A DNA stretch of 64,000 nucleotides from Ecdyonurus torrentis (lineage: Eukaryota; Arthropoda; Insecta; Ephemeroptera; Heptageniidae): the NCBI GenBank assembly GCA_949318235.1, contig OX439128.1, forward strand, positions 44,596,262 to 44,660,261, read 5' to 3'. Below, one piece after another: positions 60,111-64,000 of this stretch. The first letter of the stretch is position 1. Each line of letters begins with the position of its first letter. The translations under genes were made by a program, and so were the position numbers. The notes under the pieces were generated by a model that was given only the letters and a program-made list of their open reading frames with translations, was not told where the DNA came from and searched no databases.

Positions 60111-63100
60111 GTACACCAATCATCACGAACAATATTATTAAACTTTTTATAAATTACCATTAAACATTTAATATTGTATTTGTTATAATTTTCAATAAAG
60201 AAACATACTTGTGCGTTTTATTTTATTATTAAAAATTTATTTTCAACATTTATTAAAATATTTTGATTTAGTAATTGCATTATGTCATTATGTGTTATGT
60301 AATACATACATAGCAATATTTTAAAATATTTTCTATTCATGTGACATAATTTGTTTAAGTAATATTTCATTAAAAATACTTGAAAGCTTGTTATTTCTCT
60401 TTTTTTCCTTCTCATTCATTTTTTTCTTTAAATTTTATTGTTTTTATACATTTTACCTCTAAAAATCATTTGCAAGTGAATTATGCCTGAAATTTAATGA
60501 ACAATTAAATTAGTCCTTTTGAAAATGCAAGTCAATTACTTTTTTTGTTATCTTTTCTCGCAGTTATAGATAAGATTGTATTTTGTGCGTGTTTTTTCTC
60601 TCGTGTGTCAAGTGATATAATTTGTAAATTAAATTTTATACCTTGGTTAAAAATAATATTAGACTGCCTTGGTCTTTTTGTTTATAAATAAAATTATTCC
60701 TTGGAATAGATATACATATTGTGTCTTTATTAGTATTAATGATTACGCAACCGCAAACTAGCACTTTATGTATAGTTTATTAAAATAGTTAATATAAATA
60801 AATATAAAATTAGTTCTAATTATTAACTAATATAAATTAGTTAATATAAAATCACCAGATTAACATAGTATATGATAAAGTAAAAGCTTGCTAAAATTCA
60901 ATTGCAATGCAATGATTTTTTTTGGCATTATCTGATGAGGACAATATATTTATATAAATTTATTGCTTATACGAGTATTCAGTAGATCTTGGGAAATGTT
61001 TACATGAAAAAGAAATACAAATATCCTGTAGATAAACCAAACACAATGGATATAACATATATTTTTTCACCTATATTTCAGCACTTTAACGTATGTATTT
61101 CTTTATACCAATCTATATACATATAAGAATGTTTTAGTCAATATGAAAGAAATAAGGAGATATATTTGAATATTATATAATATTATTCTACAGCATTTTT
61201 GACGATATTTAAAAATAAACATTTATTAATGTTTGGTTAAAAATAAGGTCATTTGGAGAGGGATTTTCTGGAGACAAGATGCGGGATAGGACCCTTAAAA
61301 CCTGGCTGGCTGCAGCCTCTGGCAAGCAAGAAAACATACGTCGTTTTGTATGGCTTGATTGGCATGACGCAGGTTGCAATAACGTCGTACTTCATTGCTA
61401 CCATCAGCACCATGGAGAAACGATTCAAGATCCCAAGTCAACTATCAGGTAACATACAAAGTCTCTTCGTAAATAATGCATATTAAGACGTATTATAATA
61501 ATTATAATGCAATGCAAAGATTGTAGTTTTGCTTAATGACTATATCAATTTTTATACACCTGAACTGTACGCAATAAAACAAATTATACATTCCCATGCT
61601 ATACTTTTTTTTAAGGAATACACCAGAAGAAAGATAAGCATTTAAATCACAAAACAATTTATGCGATTTACATAAAGAAAAAAACATTAGTTTTTCTCAA
61701 AACCGAACTGTATCGCCGTTCAAAGATCAGAAAATTATGTCTTATGCAACCCATATGATATTTTTATTCCATTTTTTGCCTGTTTCTTGGCTCAAATTTA
61801 GTCAGGCAAATGGTATTTTTAAAGTATTATCACGCTCTCTTGTATGACCACATTTACATTCTGGTAAAAATTGTCATCAGCTTTGGAGAGCTTATTTTGT
61901 GTTTCTTTATTGAAAAGCACAATATGTTGCTTAAAGTAACATAATGACTAATGACTATATGTTCATATATTATATATTTTCAGGTCTGATAGGCTGTTCG
62001 GTTGATATAGGTATATTGTTCTCAACATTGATTGTGGCTTACTTGGGCAGTGCTGGTCACAAGCCGCGGTGGATAGCGTGTGGTTCAGTGGTAGTGTCTC
62101 TCTCCTGTTTCATGCGTCTCATCCCTCACTGGTTGTATGGTCCAGGAGAAGACGCACTTGCAGTTACCGAGGAGCATGGGGCAGCTAATTCGTTCAGAGT
62201 CTTATCAAAATTCTCTGGTTTGTTATGTTTTAAATAAGTATAATAAAGTCCACTTTAAGCAATATGGTACATTAAAAAGCTTCAAATTATAAAATTAATT
62301 ACTAATGTTTGATTAAGTGTTAATTATATTTTTATTATAAATTTTCATTACCTTTTTCTATAACTATACAGCAAGAATAGTAAATATGGAATCCAAAAAA
62401 ATTGAATTAATGAATGATTTAACAGAATTATACAGTCAAATTAACTAACAAATTTTTAATTTAATTCAACTTATCAGTATTATATGTTTATGCAATTTAC
62501 TTCTATTGATTGAAAGATATTTATGAAATGGTTTTCCTTATACATCAGGATCAGGTCCAGTGATGACGTTGTGTGGCAACAACCACACGGACTTTGAGGA
62601 CTGTGACAACGCGAGCTCAGGCCACACGTCCTCTGCCATCATTTTGCTGGCTCACGTGGTACTGGGAATGGGTAGCACTGTGTATTTTACCCTAGGTATC
62701 GCATACATGGATGATAACGCTCTCAAGAACAAGACTCCTATATTGTTAGGTGAGATTAAGATTTTGTACAGTATGTGTGTTTTAAATATCATTTTTAGTA
62801 GATTTTTTTTTATACATTCCATCATTATATTGTTAACATAAAATGATTACAACAAAATAAAATATTATTTATAAATAACGGAGGGTGCATACAAGGCATT
62901 ATAGTACACTACAACACATAATAAGCGGTATGCTCAACCTAAAAATCTATTTATTTTACTCATGTATATGAAAGATATAGCCACCAATAAAATATAATGC
63001 AGTCACTCATTATTCACAGATAATAGAAAATTAAATTTAAGTTCTTTAGACTTAGTTGATTTTTCAAATCTTGCTTGAGGTCGAAATTGAAATGGTAAGA

Positions 63101-64000
63101 GTAAATTATTATGCAGTACATATGTAAGTCTTTTTATACCAAAGGAAATAATGTAATAATAAAAACTAATATTTATGTTTAGCGATCTCGCAATGTTTTC
63201 GGATGATAGGACCTACATTTGGCTACCTCCTTGCATCGTATGCTCTCGAGATGTTCGTTGCTCCTAATCTCACTCCTACAATTGACAGCAAAGATCCTCG
63301 GTGGGTTGGCGCCTGGTGGTTTGGTAATATATTCTCTTCTTTAAACTGTTGAGATTCTGTTATTTATTTTGTATTAAGTTTATTTCTAAAATTTTATCCT
63401 CTTCAGTATACAATACAGTAGACATCAGATAATTCAATAAAAAATCGAAGAAAATAGGAAAAAAAAAAAAAAAAAAAAAAAAAAAAACGAAAAAATCGAG
63501 ATAAAAATACACAAATTAGACCAGACAACACCCTTGAATTTACGCGATTTTTAAAGCCATTTTAAGCATTCTAGAGTGGTTAGGGGGTCCGCAAAAATAA
63601 GAAAACCTTTTTGACAAAATATATGTATTTTTGTCTTTCTGAGAGCCGCACAAAAACGTTAATAACATATACGACAATTTTTTTTTTTTTTTTAAAGTCG
63701 GGGACTGAAGAGGATATGCATGTGATATATATAATTAAAAACGGCGAATTTTAGAGTTAACGTATGCTGGTGGTGTCCCGATCTTATTTAGGTTTTATTT
63801 CTGTGCATATTGTTGTGCGACATGCATACTCTAAAAAAAAGCAGTTGGGAAAACTACTATATTTCGAAATCCTGGTACAATTAAAACATAAGATAATTAG
63901 ATAGTTATTTTTGTTCACAGGGTGGTATCCTCTTAGTCTTGTTATGATATTTCTTGCCCTGGCGATGACCATGTTCCCTCGCAGTCTACCCCGCACGACA
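60035..64000 (+). CDS. Oatp: OATP gene C: organic anion transporting polypeptide (SLCO family), 5' part
   Basis: Third tandem copy, 2.25 kb after B, cut by the window edge in exon 6. Exons: 60035-60110, 61248-61448, 61984-62217, 62555-62749 (or from 62549), 63183-63323, 63921-64000+. All join in frame. It shares with B the exon-3 length (234 nt), the exon-1/2 intron sequence around the conserved block, and the SQLSG end of exon 2, so it is closer to B than to A. The signature DPRWVGAWWFG is intact. The residues after it, YPLSLVMI, differ from WNPFGIGTI/WSPFGLVTI in A and B, in TM6. AISQCFRM replaces the otherwise shared AIWQCLRM in TM5. No stop codon is seen in the visible half. Confidence 0.82.
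60521..60563 (+). promoter_or_regulatory. Conserved acceptor-like block in intron 1, copy C
   Basis: GAAAATGCAAGTCAATTACT, then GTTATCTTTTCTCGCAG; counterpart of the blocks in A and B. Confidence 0.4.
61248..61448 (+). CDS. OATP gene C, exon 2
   Basis: 201 nt; GHLERDFLETRCGIGPLKPG and TM1. The acceptor AAATAAG| has a weak pyrimidine tract but is the only nearby AG in the right phase. Confidence 0.75.
61984..62217 (+). CDS. OATP gene C, exon 3
   Basis: 234 nt; GLIGCSVDIGILFSTLIVAY, SAGHKPRWIACG, RLIPHWLYGPGEDALAVTEE. Confidence 0.87.
62555..62749 (+). CDS. OATP gene C, exon 4 (tandem acceptor)
   Basis: 195 nt from the second AG, matching B (GPVMTLCGNNHTDFEDCDNA). An AG 6 nt upstream (start 62,549) would add Gly-Ser in frame. 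Confidence 0.83.
63183..63323 (+). CDS. OATP gene C, exon 5 (family signature)
   Basis: 141 nt; AISQCFRMIGPTFGYLLASY and DPRWVGAWWF; donor GTAATA. Confidence 0.88.
63463..63487. repeat. Poly(A) tract in intron 5 of gene C
   Basis: A run of ~25-30 adenines. Surrounding sequence is not recognised. Confidence 0.85.
63921..64000 (+). CDS. OATP gene C, exon 6 (truncated by window end)
   Basis: Reads GWYPLSLVMIFLALAMTMFP, then RSLPRTT at the window edge. Starts after TTGTTCACAG. Confidence 0.83.

Overview
This window is AT-rich, intron-bearing animal DNA. It contains one real gene family and a great deal of transposon and microsatellite sequence. The very dense long simple repeats, the LINE/SINE tails and the arthropod-like transporter family suggest an arthropod, most likely a crustacean such as a decapod. 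That taxonomic call is inference; no organism-specific marker was seen.

Bases 1-38,100 hold no gene I can support. The stretch is built from (TA)n, (TC/GA)n and (TGAA)n microsatellites and many mobile elements. These include a 4.9-kb hAT-like element with a perfect 8-bp target duplication (17,637-22,552) that carries a ~1.08-kb near-perfect palindrome (19,495-20,572). A second hAT-like element with an 8-bp duplication lies at 34,005-35,588. A TA-flanked element with 36-bp inverted ends (26,200-27,746) contains a LINE fragment. There are also several hairpin MITEs, fragments of two LINE 3'-end families, and SINE copies.

Bases 38,100-64,000 hold three tandem, same-strand copies of an organic anion transporting polypeptide gene (OATP/SLCO family, 12-TM membrane transporter). 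Copy A (38,392-47,747) has 13 exons and 706 residues. Copy B (49,440-57,781) has 12 exons and about 681 residues. Copy C (from 60,035) runs off the right edge after part of exon 6. Exon boundaries and intron phases were worked out by hand by comparing the copies. They agree everywhere except at four informative places. B has lost the intron between A exons 10 and 11. B uses a GC donor after exon 9. B stops 14 codons early. B also has a rebuilt exon-2 acceptor beside a ~370-bp compound microsatellite. B and C resemble each other more than A (exon lengths, intron sequence), so an A-like gene probably duplicated first and B/C split later.

The three genes share a ~130-bp block just upstream of the ATG (likely core promoter plus 5' UTR) next to GA-rich sequence, and a conserved acceptor-like block inside intron 1. 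Related transporters in insects include the ecdysteroid importer Oatp74D. Whether these copies move steroids cannot be told from sequence alone.
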